Origin: Oscillospiraceae bacterium
GTDB taxonomy: Bacteria; Bacillota; Clostridia; Oscillospirales; Oscillospiraceae
Reading direction: 5' to 3'
NCBI GenBank assembly: GCA_016296635.1
Contig: JAEDIZ010000035.1
Span: 1-19,129 of the forward strand
DNA length: 19,129 bases
Shown: one piece after another, positions 1-7,077 of the stretch
Layout of the letters: each line of letters begins with the position of its first letter
How positions within the stretch are numbered: position 1 is the first letter of the stretch
Translations under genes and position numbers: made by a program
Notes under the pieces: generated by a model
What the model saw: only the letters and a program-made list of their open reading frames with translations
What the model was told of the DNA's origin: nothing
The model's database searches: none

Positions 1-10
1 CTTTTTGTTT

Positions 11-55
11 TGGTGGAGATAAGCGGGATCGAACCGCTGACCTCATGACTGCCAG
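11..55 (-). tRNA. 3' part of tRNA-Ala(GGC), truncated at the anticodon loop (probable attachment site)
   Basis: Read on the minus strand, this block gives an anticodon loop CTGGCAG (anticodon GGC), a 3' anticodon-stem strand TCATG, variable loop AGGTC, a T-arm with stem AGCGG/CCGCT around TTCGATC, an acceptor strand TATCTCC, discriminator A73 and an encoded CCA. The U at position 70 of the acceptor strand is the 3' half of the G3-U70 pair that identifies alanine tRNAs. The 5' part of the tRNA is missing: the bases upstream of the loop (GATGCGAG) cannot form the matching CATGA strand, and no D-arm follows. The break lies at the anticodon loop, a usual crossover site for tyrosine integrases that target tRNA genes, so this is most likely an att scar and not a working tRNA. 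An ordinary deletion is the alternative. Confidence 0.75.
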
Positions 56-294
56 CTCGCATCTGTTCGTAATTTCTGGTACTTTTGCGCCTACTGTGTA
101 TATTTTAGACACAAAAAATACCGATTTTTATGCAATTCTATCCACTGCGTCCATACGCTTTCGCGCACACCTGGGTCAGAATCTGGGTCAGGCTATCACG
201 TTGCGTTTGAAAGAATCTTGTGGAGCATTGATGCATCATAGATCAAGAAGCAGAAGAAGTCAAGCCTTTTCAGATGATGTATCAAATCCATCCA
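56..294. other. Gap without a clear gene between the tRNA fragment and the IS remnant
   Basis: No convincing coding region is visible. On the minus strand a short open stretch running to a TAG at 138-140 reads ...DSLTQILTQVCAKAYGRSG. It faces the tRNA scar, as the 3' tail of an integrase gene often does, but it lacks any recombinase catalytic motif, so it is only a possible remnant. Two copies of CTGGGTCA at 171-178 and 183-190 form a 12-bp-period direct repeat, which could be an integrase arm site or simply part of the decayed gene. Confidence 0.3.
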
Positions 295-501
295 TTAAGT
301 ACTACTATTTGGAAAAATGTCTGAACAGATTTTGAAGGCCTGAAAAATGCTGAACCGTTTTTTTGAAGGTTCCACGTTCTTTTTAGCTCTCATGGCATGC
401 TGCCCATGCATAGACTTTTCAGCCTGGGCATCCAACAACTCTGCTGCTGTATGCAACCCCATATCGTCCAGCAATGCACGAGCGTGTTCCAGATCAACCA
501 C
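295..501 (-). pseudogene. istB: istB remnant, IS21 helper ATPase (N-terminal stub)
   Basis: IstB is the AAA+ ATPase that helps IstA choose a target; family members are about 250 residues. Here the frame is under 70 codons. The start is best placed at a GTG at 501-499, which overlaps the istA stop by 8 bases (GTGGTTGA) and has a GGGAGG ribosome site 8 bases upstream (510-515). The following residues, VVDLEHARALLDDMG then HTAAELLDAQAEKS, fit an IstB N-terminus. After about position 400 the translation no longer resembles the family, and no Walker A or Walker B motif is present. The gene is therefore broken, probably by the deletion that removed this end of the element. An ATG at 528 is possible but has no good ribosome site. 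Confidence 0.7.
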
Positions 502-1717
502 TGTGGACACCTCCCAACAACTGGTCATAGATGCTCAATTCTCGTACCTCTACCTGTGTAGTAGTGCGGAAAGCCATGGTATTTAGTACCGCAACACCGT
601 GTCGCTCGGCAAGGCCTTTGTACTGTCCCTGCAGCCAGACGATATTACCTGCACGGTGCTGTGTCGGATGCTTTGCCGACAGGATTTCATTGTAATAGAC
701 TTCCAGATTTCCTTTATAAAGCCGGACCTGTACTTCATTCCCACTGTATTGCCAGGGTACTCCGTAACGAATGCCGTCAAAGCTTACCAAGCCCTCTCTG
801 GTAACAGTCCTCGTCTCCCAACGGTAGCGGTCCAATATCATCTGCTCTAGCAATGGTTGAAGATCTTCGGATGCAAACTCTGTCAAGGGAATCTTTCCAG
901 TGGTGCTGTGCGTTTTAGAATCTGCATTGCGGCACCAGTTCAGCACCTGCAGATTCAAATCGTTCAGATCCGTAAAGTGCCTTCCGGGAAAGAAATTTTC
1001 TTTTACATACCGAACCAATCGCTCCACCTTGCCCTTTGTTTGCGGCGTTCGCACACGGCAAACCTTGGGAACAAAACCAATATCTACAGCAAAGTCAGAA
1101 AAATATGTGTTCCAAATCACCTTACCGGCCTCTCGGCCAACAACGACTGTTTTCATGTTGTCAGTGAGGATCTCATTAGGAACGCCGCCAAAGTAATTGA
1201 AAGCATTCACCATACATCGTTCCAGGCTGTGTAAATCACAGCGAGTGGTGAACTCCACATATTTAGCACGAGAATGTCCCAATATCATGACGAAAGCCGG
1301 TACCTTGTGGAGGTGGCCTTCCGGATCTGTGTACTTGCAGATGCCCCAGTCCATTTGTGCCTGCTTTCCTGAAGCGGTCTCAAATCGCTGTACTGCCGGT
1401 GTTCTGCGAGGCGGGCGAAAGGGATGAACATATTCTTTCAGAATGGACATTTCTCCATCGTATCCCTTTTCCTGCAGATATCCGTACAGGACAACACAGT
1501 TGTAGATACCGGAATCCATTAGCTCGTGGAGATATGGCTTGTATGGATCCAGCTTGGAGCCTTTCTTTATGCCTGTGAGGCCATGTGGCCGTGCTGGCTG
1601 GGTCATATACTTGCGTGCAGGATTTTCCGACACGCCGATTTCTTTGCTAATTGCATAAGCACTCTTGCCTTTTACGGCTGATTCTTTTATCATAAGTATT
1701 AGCCCACTCCTAATCAT
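494..1717 (-). CDS. istA: IS21-family transposase IstA
   Basis: This 407-residue DDE transposase carries out the cut and strand-transfer steps of IS21 transposition. The N-terminus (about residues 8-40) is a helix-turn-helix with SAYAISKEIGVS. The RNase H-fold core shows the catalytic triad D123 (QMDWG), D186 (LTDN) and E232 (GKVER, nine residues after RTPQT), with the usual IS21 spacing. The C-terminal region (about 300-390) is the beta-rich domain that follows the core in this family. The ATG is preceded by GGAGG seven bases upstream. The length is normal and no frameshift is seen, so the protein may still be made. Its partner istB is broken and one IS end is missing, so transposition in cis is unlikely. 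Confidence 0.93.
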   Translation of the reverse strand: MIRSGLILMIKESAVKGKSAYAISKEIGVSENPARKYMTQPARPHGLTGIKKGSKLDPYKPYLHELMDSGIYNCVVLYGYLQEKGYDGEMSILKEYVHPFRPPRRTPAVQRFETASGKQAQMDWGICKYTDPEGHLHKVPAFVMILGHSRAKYVEFTTRCDLHSLERCMVNAFNYFGGVPNEILTDNMKTVVVGREAGKVIWNTYFSDFAVDIGFVPKVCRVRTPQTKGKVERLVRYVKENFFPGRHFTDLNDLNLQVLNWCRNADSKTHSTTGKIPLTEFASEDLQPLLEQMILDRYRWETRTVTREGLVSFDGIRYGVPWQYSGNEVQVRLYKGNLEVYYNEILSAKHPTQHRAGNIVWLQGQYKGLAERHGVAVLNTMAFRTTTQVEVRELSIYDQLLGGVHSG

Positions 1718-1810
1718 TCAGCTATCCTCCAAAAAGTATTCGACACACTTTTAAGATAGCTGTTCTTTAGGCGTGGGTCAATTTTTGCCCGGCGTTATGC
1801 CTCAATTATA

Positions 1811-1833
1811 ACTCGGCTGTGACACTACCGAGT
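1811..1833 (-). terminator. Small hairpin overlapping the isomerase stop codon
   Basis: ACTCGG at 1811-1816 pairs with CCGAGT at 1828-1833 around an 11-base loop. A second ACTCGG at 1836-1841 offers an alternative partner with a 2-base loop. The stem includes bases next to the stop codon (1825-1827) of the minus-strand isomerase gene. Read on the minus strand it is followed by TATAATTG and not a T-run, so any termination would be weak. The end of the IS21 element starts just beyond it, which may have cut off an original terminator tail. Confidence 0.3.
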
Positions 1834-2652
1834 ACACTCGGCAGAAGACAGCAGACGCTTGGTCACCAGAACATACTTCTCAATACCCTCCAGACCATGT
1901 CCGGAGGCTTCTTCAATACTAAACAGGCCGCGATACCCATTGGAAACAAGCCAACCTATTGTTTCCGAGATGGGGGCTGTCCCATCTCCGACCCCGGCAA
2001 AGCGAATGGGATCGACGCTGGCGACATCATTGATATGAACAGAAGCGATCTCCGGAAAACAGGTTTCCAGAAAGTCAAGACCGCGGCCCAGCAGCATGGC
2101 GTTGGCAATGTCATAGTTCATCTTCACTGGGCCGCCGCGCAAACGCTGGAGCATGGCATCCAGTTTGGCCGGATCATAGTTGAAATCGGGCTGTTCCCAA
2201 GCTCCTGGCTTGGAATGATTCTCCCACAGAAGCTGAATGTTCCACTTTTCAGCATATTCGGCGCAGACCGAGAAGGCAAGACAGATGTGATCAAGCTGCC
2301 GATTGAGATCGGCTCCGGGATATTCTTGCCCGGCTGTGATTCGAACATAGTGCCCGCCCAGTTCAGCAGCAACTGAAATATCGGACAGGCTTCGAATTAG
2401 TTCCCTTTCAAATACAACGGGATCAGGATTGGAGAAATCTGGATAGGTGGCAACCATTGCCAGAGGAAGGCCGCTGGTTTCAAGCGCATTACGCAGCTTT
2501 TTCAGCCCGCTGGGAGTGCGGTCGCGAACAAAGAGGATACTGATGTCATAGGCATCTAAACCAAGTTGGGCAGCATAGCAGGCCCACGCTTCCGGCGCCA
2601 TACGACCGGAATTGATTTCAGAAAAAAGAGAAACCGGAAGACAACTCAACAT
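1825..2652 (-). CDS. Sugar phosphate isomerase/epimerase family TIM-barrel protein (hydroxypyruvate-isomerase-like)
   Basis: This 275-residue protein belongs to the xylose-isomerase-like TIM-barrel superfamily (AP endonuclease 2 fold), cytosolic divalent-metal enzymes that isomerise or epimerise small sugars and keto acids. The likely four metal ligands fall in order: E144 (LLWENH), D181 (NYDIAN), H206 (SVHINDV) and E247 (SIEEASG). The length is normal. The ATG at 2652 has a GGGAGG site about 10 bases upstream. It is transcribed away from the main operon from a promoter flanked by a palindromic operator, so it probably shares that operon's inducer. With a tartronate-semialdehyde-reductase-like enzyme and a glycerate kinase nearby, hydroxypyruvate isomerase is an attractive role. 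The superfamily has many substrates, so the specific reaction is inference. Confidence 0.82.
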   Translation of the reverse strand: MLSCLPVSLFSEINSGRMAPEAWACYAAQLGLDAYDISILFVRDRTPSGLKKLRNALETSGLPLAMVATYPDFSNPDPVVFERELIRSLSDISVAAELGGHYVRITAGQEYPGADLNRQLDHICLAFSVCAEYAEKWNIQLLWENHSKPGAWEQPDFNYDPAKLDAMLQRLRGGPVKMNYDIANAMLLGRGLDFLETCFPEIASVHINDVASVDPIRFAGVGDGTAPISETIGWLVSNGYRGLFSIEEASGHGLEGIEKYVLVTKRLLSSAECTR

Positions 2653-2682
2653 TGGAAAGCCCTCCCTATAAATGGTGTAAAT

Positions 2683-2711
2683 ATTTTATCGCAAAACGAA
2701 TAGACTGTCAA
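2683..2711 (-). promoter_or_regulatory. Sigma-A-type promoter of the isomerase gene
   Basis: On the minus strand, TTGACA (2711-2706) is a perfect -35 element and is followed after exactly 17 bases by TAAAAT (2688-2683), five of six matches to the -10 consensus. Transcription would start near 2676, about 24 bases before the ATG, leaving room for the GGGAGG ribosome site. The palindrome at 2715-2729 sits directly upstream of the -35 element. Confidence 0.75.
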
Positions 2712-2714
2712 GCA

Positions 2715-2729
2715 TGTTGTATTACAACA
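2715..2729. promoter_or_regulatory. Operator 1: perfect palindrome TGTTGTATTACAACA
   Basis: Seven-base arms (TGTTGTA/TACAACA) surround a single central T at 2722. The core TTGTATTACAA fits the TNGTNNNACNA consensus known for FadR/FCD-subfamily GntR regulators, and such a regulator is encoded at 16692-17474. The site is centred about 46 bp upstream of the inferred isomerase transcription start, four bases outside the -35 box. That position could serve activation or repression. Binding by the local regulator is inferred. Confidence 0.72.
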
Positions 2730-2916
2730 ATAGAAGCAAAAGTGGAGAATATAAGAAAAAAGATTTTGGACACTTGCACAAAAAATAAGTGATATTTTGC
2801 ATCAACACGCAAGTTCGCCGTATAAAATGCACAAAAAATAGATGATAAAGTAAATAGAATAATCAAATATTACACAAAAAACAACGTGTTCTGTCGAAAA
2901 AGATGAAGAGAAGCTA

Positions 2917-2945
2917 TTGACAGATGGATTGAAACAGAATAAACT
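2917..2945 (+). promoter_or_regulatory. Sigma-A-type promoter of the 11-gene catabolic operon
   Basis: A perfect TTGACA at 2917-2922 is followed after 17 bases by TAAACT at 2940-2945 (four of six -10 matches). Transcription would begin near 2952, and the operator at 2957-2973 would then cover the first transcribed bases, a classic repression site. The AT-rich stretch 2730-2916 between the two divergent promoters shows no gene. Confidence 0.65.
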
Positions 2946-2956
2946 GAAATCACCGA

Positions 2957-2973
2957 AAGTTGTATTACAACTT
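2957..2973. promoter_or_regulatory. Operator 2: perfect palindrome AAGTTGTATTACAACTT
   Basis: This is an 8-1-8 perfect inverted repeat centred on T2965, with the same core as operator 1 (GTTGTATTACAAC). It begins 12 bases after the -10 element of the plus-strand promoter, so a bound protein should block initiation or early elongation. Its centre is 243 bp from operator 1, close to a whole number of helical turns at 10.5 bp per turn, so cooperative looping is possible. The palindrome and its position are seen directly; the bound protein is inferred. Confidence 0.78.
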
Positions 2974-3018
2974 GAGAAATGAATGACAGAGATAATTTTT
3001 CGCAGCGAGGTGCAAAAC

Positions 3019-4347
3019 ATGGAAAATCTAGTCAAAATGAAAGAGCACTTTGAACGTGCCAGACAGGTACTTCCGGGCGGCGTAAACTCTTCTACCCGGT
3101 ACAATAAAGGTATCGGTCTGCCTTTGTATGTCTCTCATGCCAGCGGAGACAAGCTGTTCGATTTGGACGGAAATGAATACATTGATATGTGCTGTGCACA
3201 TGGTGCTGGTTTGCTGGGTAATGCACACCCAGCGATTGAAGCAGCGCTGAAGAAAGCGATTGAGCTGGGCATGTGCAACTCTCTGGAGACTGTTTATCAT
3301 GAGCAGCTGGCCAGAGAGATCTGCGAATGCATTCCCTGCGCGGAAGAGGTTCGCTTTGTAAATGCCGGTTCTGAAGCAACGATGCATCTGATTCGTCTCT
3401 GCCGCGCCTATACCGGCAGGAAGAAGATCATCCGTATGGAGGGTACATTCCACGGATATCATGAGAGCATCTATATCGGCGGACAGGTCGGCCCGGAGCA
3501 GCTGGCAGGCAACCGGGAGCATCCTGTACCCGAAAGCGCGGGTATCCCCGAAGAATTCGCATCTCTGATTATCCCTGTTCCCTACAATGACGTCAAGGCG
3601 TTTGATGAAGCTGTTGAACAGTATGGCGACGATGTGGCAATGGTCATTCTGGAGCCTATCGTTTACAATACAAGCTGCATCATGCCGCTGCCCGGTTACC
3701 TGGAGCATCTGCGTGAAGTGACTCGCGAGAAAGGTATCGTGCTGTTCTTCGATGAGGTACAGACTTCCTTTAAGACCAATCTGGCCGGTGCACAGGGCTT
3801 CTTCGGCGTTATCCCCGATGTTTGCAGTTTCGGCAAATCCGTTGGCGGCGGCCTTCCCCTGAGCGGCATGTGCGGCAAGCGTGAGATCATGGAGTGCTTC
3901 AAACCCGTGGGAAACTGCCAGCACAGCGGTACCTTCAATGCACCGCTGCCTAATGTGCTCTGCGGACTGGCTTTCCTCAATGAAGCAAGGCAGGACTATT
4001 TCTATAAGAAGATCAAGGATCTGGGAGACTTCTTCTATGGCGGTCTGGAATCCTTCATCAAGGAAAACGACCTCAATATGGTGATCGGCTATCATGGCCC
4101 GCAGTTCAATATCACCTTCGGCAGAAAGACGGTTCCTGTGCGCTATGAGGATTCCTTCACGCATGATAAGAATGTCATGTGGAGATTCTGCAAGGACTGC
4201 TTTGAGCACGGCGTTTACTTCCATGATTACGGCGGTGGCCCCTCTCATCATGGTTTCTCTATTGCTCATACCAAGGAAGACCTGGAAAAAGTGCTTAATA
4301 TTATAAAAGAAGTGCTGCTTGGCATGCACGCTGACGGACTCTGCTGA
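3019..4347 (+). CDS. Class III PLP aminotransferase, glutamate-1-semialdehyde 2,1-aminomutase-like
   Basis: This 442-residue PLP enzyme resembles glutamate-1-semialdehyde aminomutase (GSAM). Visible class III features are FVNAGSEA (113-120) for phosphate contact, GTFHGYHES (142-150), D245 in FFDEVQ for the pyridine nitrogen, the Schiff-base lysine K273 in SFGKSVGGGLP, and GTFNAP (304-309). The start at 3019 is preferred: GCGAGG lies 8 bases upstream, whereas the in-frame ATG at 2983 has no ribosome site and lies almost against the operator. It is first in the operon with an ABC importer and peptidases, with no heme genes nearby, so it is probably not HemL. Amino transfer from an imported amino or beta-amino compound is the likely role. 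The family is secure, the substrate is not. Confidence 0.85.
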   Translation: MENLVKMKEHFERARQVLPGGVNSSTRYNKGIGLPLYVSHASGDKLFDLDGNEYIDMCCAHGAGLLGNAHPAIEAALKKAIELGMCNSLETVYHEQLAREICECIPCAEEVRFVNAGSEATMHLIRLCRAYTGRKKIIRMEGTFHGYHESIYIGGQVGPEQLAGNREHPVPESAGIPEEFASLIIPVPYNDVKAFDEAVEQYGDDVAMVILEPIVYNTSCIMPLPGYLEHLREVTREKGIVLFFDEVQTSFKTNLAGAQGFFGVIPDVCSFGKSVGGGLPLSGMCGKREIMECFKPVGNCQHSGTFNAPLPNVLCGLAFLNEARQDYFYKKIKDLGDFFYGGLESFIKENDLNMVIGYHGPQFNITFGRKTVPVRYEDSFTHDKNVMWRFCKDCFEHGVYFHDYGGGPSHHGFSIAHTKEDLEKVLNIIKEVLLGMHADGLC

Positions 4348-4421
4348 GCTGCAGGGCGCGTCAATCAAGGACATCAGGATCCCATGGGATGTTGATAAAT
4401 AAAATTAAAGGAGAAAATGAC

Positions 4422-6020
4422 ATGAAGATCAAAAGAACTCTCGCATTGATGCTGGCACTGCTTCTGTTTGCTGGAGTATTTGCCGGCTGCGCAAAGACCG
4501 AGACTCCCGCAAGCGAAGATAAGACGGAAGCCCCCGCAGCTGAGAAGACTGAAACTCCTGCTGTAGTGGAAGCATCCGGCGATGAAATCGTTGTGAAGTT
4601 TGCAAGACCTGAAGAAATTGCAACCTGGGACCCCCTGAACAACAACGCTATCGTCAACAGCATCCATAACAACATGGTATACGATGGCCTGTTCCAACAG
4701 GATGTCAACTACAACATCCTCCCCTGCCTGGCAGAGTCCTACGAAGTTTCCGATGACAACCTGACCATCACCTTCCACATTGTCAAGGGCGTTAAGTTCC
4801 ACAACGGCGATGATCTCACCGCTCATGACGTTTTCGTAACTTACAACCGTCTGCTTGAACCGGACTGTGCTCTGACTCAGAAGTCCAACTTCGCCTGCCT
4901 CGAAGGTCTGAAGGAAATCGACGACTACACCATCGAGTTCCAGCTGAACACCCCCAACGCTTACTTGTTCACCCTGCTCTGCAGGCCCATCATTAACGGC
5001 AGACTGTTCGAGGAAATGGGCGAGGATTGCTTCGAGCTGAACATCGGCACCGGCCCGTACAAGTACGTTGAGTGGAAGCCCGGTGTATCCATTGAGTATG
5101 TGAAGAACGAAGACTACTGGCAGGGCGAAACCTCCAATGTTGACCGCGTCTTCTACATTCCTCTGATGGAGGATACCACGAGAACCTCCGCTGTCCGTAC
5201 CGGCGACTGCGATATGGTTGACTCAATTCCGACCGATCAGGTTCCCACCCTGGAAGCCGAAGGTCTGAATGTCATGAAAGCCATGACCTGCGACCAGCTC
5301 TACATCGGCTATCAGTTCCAGCCCGGCCCCAAGGCAACCGGCGTCATGGCGGATAAGAACGTCCGGCTTGCATTCTCCATGGCAATCGACAGAGAAGCAA
5401 TCGCCAACGAGATCCTCGGCTCCGGCCGTGCGGCAACCTTCCCCGTTGGCGAAGGCGGCAAGGGCTTCGATGCTAACTATCCCGGCCGTACCTATGATCC
5501 GGAAAAGGCCAAGGAACTGCTCGCAAACTCCAGCTACAACGGTGAGACTATTCGTGTTATCGGCCCGACCGCGAACTACGAAAAGATCACCGAGACTATG
5601 ACAGCTATTTACTACTACCTGACTGCTGTTGGCTTCAATGTCGACATGGAACAGCTCGAGAACGCTGCATTCTCCGATGCCCGTAAGGCAGGCGAATATG
5701 ACTGCTACATCGTTGGTGCCAGCTTCGGCGGTGGTGACGGCTACGGCTTCATCAACCAGCGTATTGTTGGCGACTCTCTGGCAAGCCACTACGGCAACGA
5801 AGAACTCAACGAAATGATCCTTGCTACCAACGGCATCATGGACGACGCAGCACGCTGCGAAGCTTTGAAGGGTGTTTACACCAAGATTATGGATGACTGC
5901 GCTCCCATGGACTTCATTGTTCAGTACCAGTTCAACTATGTTTTCAACAATCGTATTAAGAGCGTTGATGCCAATGGTAGTAAGGCCATCGACCTGTCCA
6001 CCATCTGGGTTAACGAGTAA
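4422..6020 (+). CDS. Dpp/Opp-type ABC transporter substrate-binding lipoprotein (SBP family 5)
   Basis: This 532-residue extracellular lipoprotein captures the substrate for the importer encoded downstream. The N-terminus has KIKR, a hydrophobic stretch (residues 7-20) and a lipobox ending FAGC, giving lipidated C23. A Thr/Glu/Ala/Pro-rich linker (24-50) follows, then the family 5 fold. Family hallmarks include an early TWDPLNNNA segment, VKGVKFHNGDDLTAHDV and a GTGPYK motif. The start at 4422 is chosen because AAAGGAG (4407-4413) is 8 bases upstream and it gives a proper signal peptide; an in-frame ATG at 4389 would add a non-signal extension. Family members bind peptides, nickel chelates or glycosides. 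The neighbouring peptidases favour a peptide-like ligand, which is inference. Confidence 0.92.
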   Translation: MKIKRTLALMLALLLFAGVFAGCAKTETPASEDKTEAPAAEKTETPAVVEASGDEIVVKFARPEEIATWDPLNNNAIVNSIHNNMVYDGLFQQDVNYNILPCLAESYEVSDDNLTITFHIVKGVKFHNGDDLTAHDVFVTYNRLLEPDCALTQKSNFACLEGLKEIDDYTIEFQLNTPNAYLFTLLCRPIINGRLFEEMGEDCFELNIGTGPYKYVEWKPGVSIEYVKNEDYWQGETSNVDRVFYIPLMEDTTRTSAVRTGDCDMVDSIPTDQVPTLEAEGLNVMKAMTCDQLYIGYQFQPGPKATGVMADKNVRLAFSMAIDREAIANEILGSGRAATFPVGEGGKGFDANYPGRTYDPEKAKELLANSSYNGETIRVIGPTANYEKITETMTAIYYYLTAVGFNVDMEQLENAAFSDARKAGEYDCYIVGASFGGGDGYGFINQRIVGDSLASHYGNEELNEMILATNGIMDDAARCEALKGVYTKIMDDCAPMDFIVQYQFNYVFNNRIKSVDANGSKAIDLSTIWVNE

Positions 6021-6056
6021 TCGTTCCTCAATCTTCTAACCTTCCGCAAACGAATT

Positions 6057-6087
6057 GCCGCGGAGCCGGCATTGCCGGCTCCGCGGC
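6057..6087 (+). terminator. Very stable intercistronic hairpin after the binding-protein gene
   Basis: CCGCGGAGCCGGC (6058-6070) pairs perfectly with GCCGGCTCCGCGG (6074-6086), and G6057 pairs with C6087, giving a 14-bp GC-rich stem with a 3-base loop (ATT). There is no T-run after it, so it is unlikely to be a full intrinsic terminator. Such structures between binding-protein and permease genes commonly protect the upstream message or reduce read-through, so that more binding protein than permease is made. Confidence 0.7.
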
Positions 6088-6122
6088 TTCCACTCTGAGC
6101 CTCATAAAGGAGGGATATTCCT

Positions 6123-7070
6123 TTGAAGAAAAATGCACCGGTATTCCGGTATATCGGTCGAAGACTGTTCCATGCGATCTTCGTTTTGCTTGGTGTATCC
6201 ATCGTGATTTTTCTGTTGGTTCACCTTGCACCCGGCGACCCCGTCGATCTGATTCTCGGCGATAATGCGACTCCGGAACAGAAGGCTGTGATCGAGGCCA
6301 AGTATGGTCTGGATAAACCGCTGGCTGTTCAATATGTTGTTTGGCTGGGCAGAGTTCTGCGCGGCGATCTGGGAGATTCCATCTACTTCCACGCGACCAA
6401 CTGGTCTTTGATTAAGGCCAGAATGCCGGCCACCTTTGAACTTGCAACCTCTGCGCTGATCTTGTCCCTACTGGTTTCCATACCATTGGGGTTGATCGCA
6501 GGCGTAAAAAAAGGGACCTTCGTGGATGTGGTTGCCATGCTGTTTGCACTGCTCGGACAGGCGCTGAGCCCGGTATGGATAGGCTTGGTTCTGATATTGT
6601 TGGTCTGTGTCCAAATGGGCGCGTTGCCGGCATTTGGCTACGGATCGTTCCAGAATATCATTCTGCCGTCTATTACGTTGGGCCTTCCCATGGCTGCTCT
6701 GGTAACAAGACTACTCCGCTCCAATATGATTGATGTTCTTTCTGAGGATCATGTTGCCGCAACCAGAGCCAAAGGCGCTTCTCCATTCCGCGTCTATACC
6801 CGTTATGCGCTCCGCAACGCAGCCATCCCTGTCATTACGGTTTCCGGCGCTCAGTTTGCCGGCTTCCTGGGCGGCGCTGTTACAACAGAGAAAATCTTCA
6901 ACTGGCCCGGCCTCGGTCAGTTGGTTGTCACGGCCATCAATGTGCGTGACTTTACATTGGTACAAAGCGTGCTGCTGATTACCTCGGCGATATTGGTCAT
7001 CGTCAACCTGCTGGTAGACGTGCTGTATGTGTTCGTGGATCCGCGGCTGGACTATGATCAGATGGGGTGA
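6123..7070 (+). CDS. ABC transporter permease, DppB/OppB type
   Basis: This 315-residue inner-membrane permease forms one half of the channel. About six membrane segments are visible near residues 15-35, 104-127, 137-165, 180-198, 237-258 and 282-306. The N-terminal HLAPGDPVDLILG and C-terminal YVFVDPRLDY motifs are typical of DppB-type proteins. The cytoplasmic EAA loop (about 209-226, with VAATRAKGAS) contacts the ATPases. The start is a TTG with AAAGGAGGG upstream (6106-6114). It is separated from the binding-protein gene by about 100 bp containing a stable hairpin, and the next permease begins 7 bases after its stop. Confidence 0.93.
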   Translation: MKKNAPVFRYIGRRLFHAIFVLLGVSIVIFLLVHLAPGDPVDLILGDNATPEQKAVIEAKYGLDKPLAVQYVVWLGRVLRGDLGDSIYFHATNWSLIKARMPATFELATSALILSLLVSIPLGLIAGVKKGTFVDVVAMLFALLGQALSPVWIGLVLILLVCVQMGALPAFGYGSFQNIILPSITLGLPMAALVTRLLRSNMIDVLSEDHVAATRAKGASPFRVYTRYALRNAAIPVITVSGAQFAGFLGGAVTTEKIFNWPGLGQLVVTAINVRDFTLVQSVLLITSAILVIVNLLVDVLYVFVDPRLDYDQMG

Positions 7071-7077
7071 TAGCAGA

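Larger units (their letters stand above)
295..1804 (-). mobile_element. IS21-family insertion sequence, truncated on the istB side
   Basis: The element has the IS21 layout of istA followed by istB with overlapping reading frames. The outer end upstream of istA is recognisable: read on the minus strand, it starts near 1804 with TGAGGCATAACGCC and continues into AAAATTGACCCACGC, which resembles the terminal and subterminal repeats of IS21 elements. No matching inverted end is present near 1-300, and istB is reduced to a stub, so the element has lost its istB-side end and should not move by itself. The intact end lies only about 20 bp beyond the stop codon of the isomerase gene. No target duplication can be checked because one end is missing. 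Confidence 0.75.

Noticed and set aside
45..335. 96-residue plus-strand open frame over the tRNA scar
   Set aside because: It begins inside the tRNA fragment, has no ribosome site and no recognisable protein features.
2983..3018. Upstream ATG as start of the aminotransferase
   Set aside because: It has no Shine-Dalgarno and would begin 10 bases after the operator. The ATG at 3019 has GCGAGG at proper spacing and matches the family N-terminus.
3028..4374. 448-residue open frame antisense to the aminotransferase gene
   Set aside because: It mirrors a real gene with clear family motifs. It has no recognisable domain and no ribosome site, and is a by-product of codon bias.
4379..4390. Palindrome ATCCCATGGGAT before the binding-protein gene
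   Set aside because: It is a single 12-base palindrome with no loop, no second copy and no promoter beside it; chance is likely.
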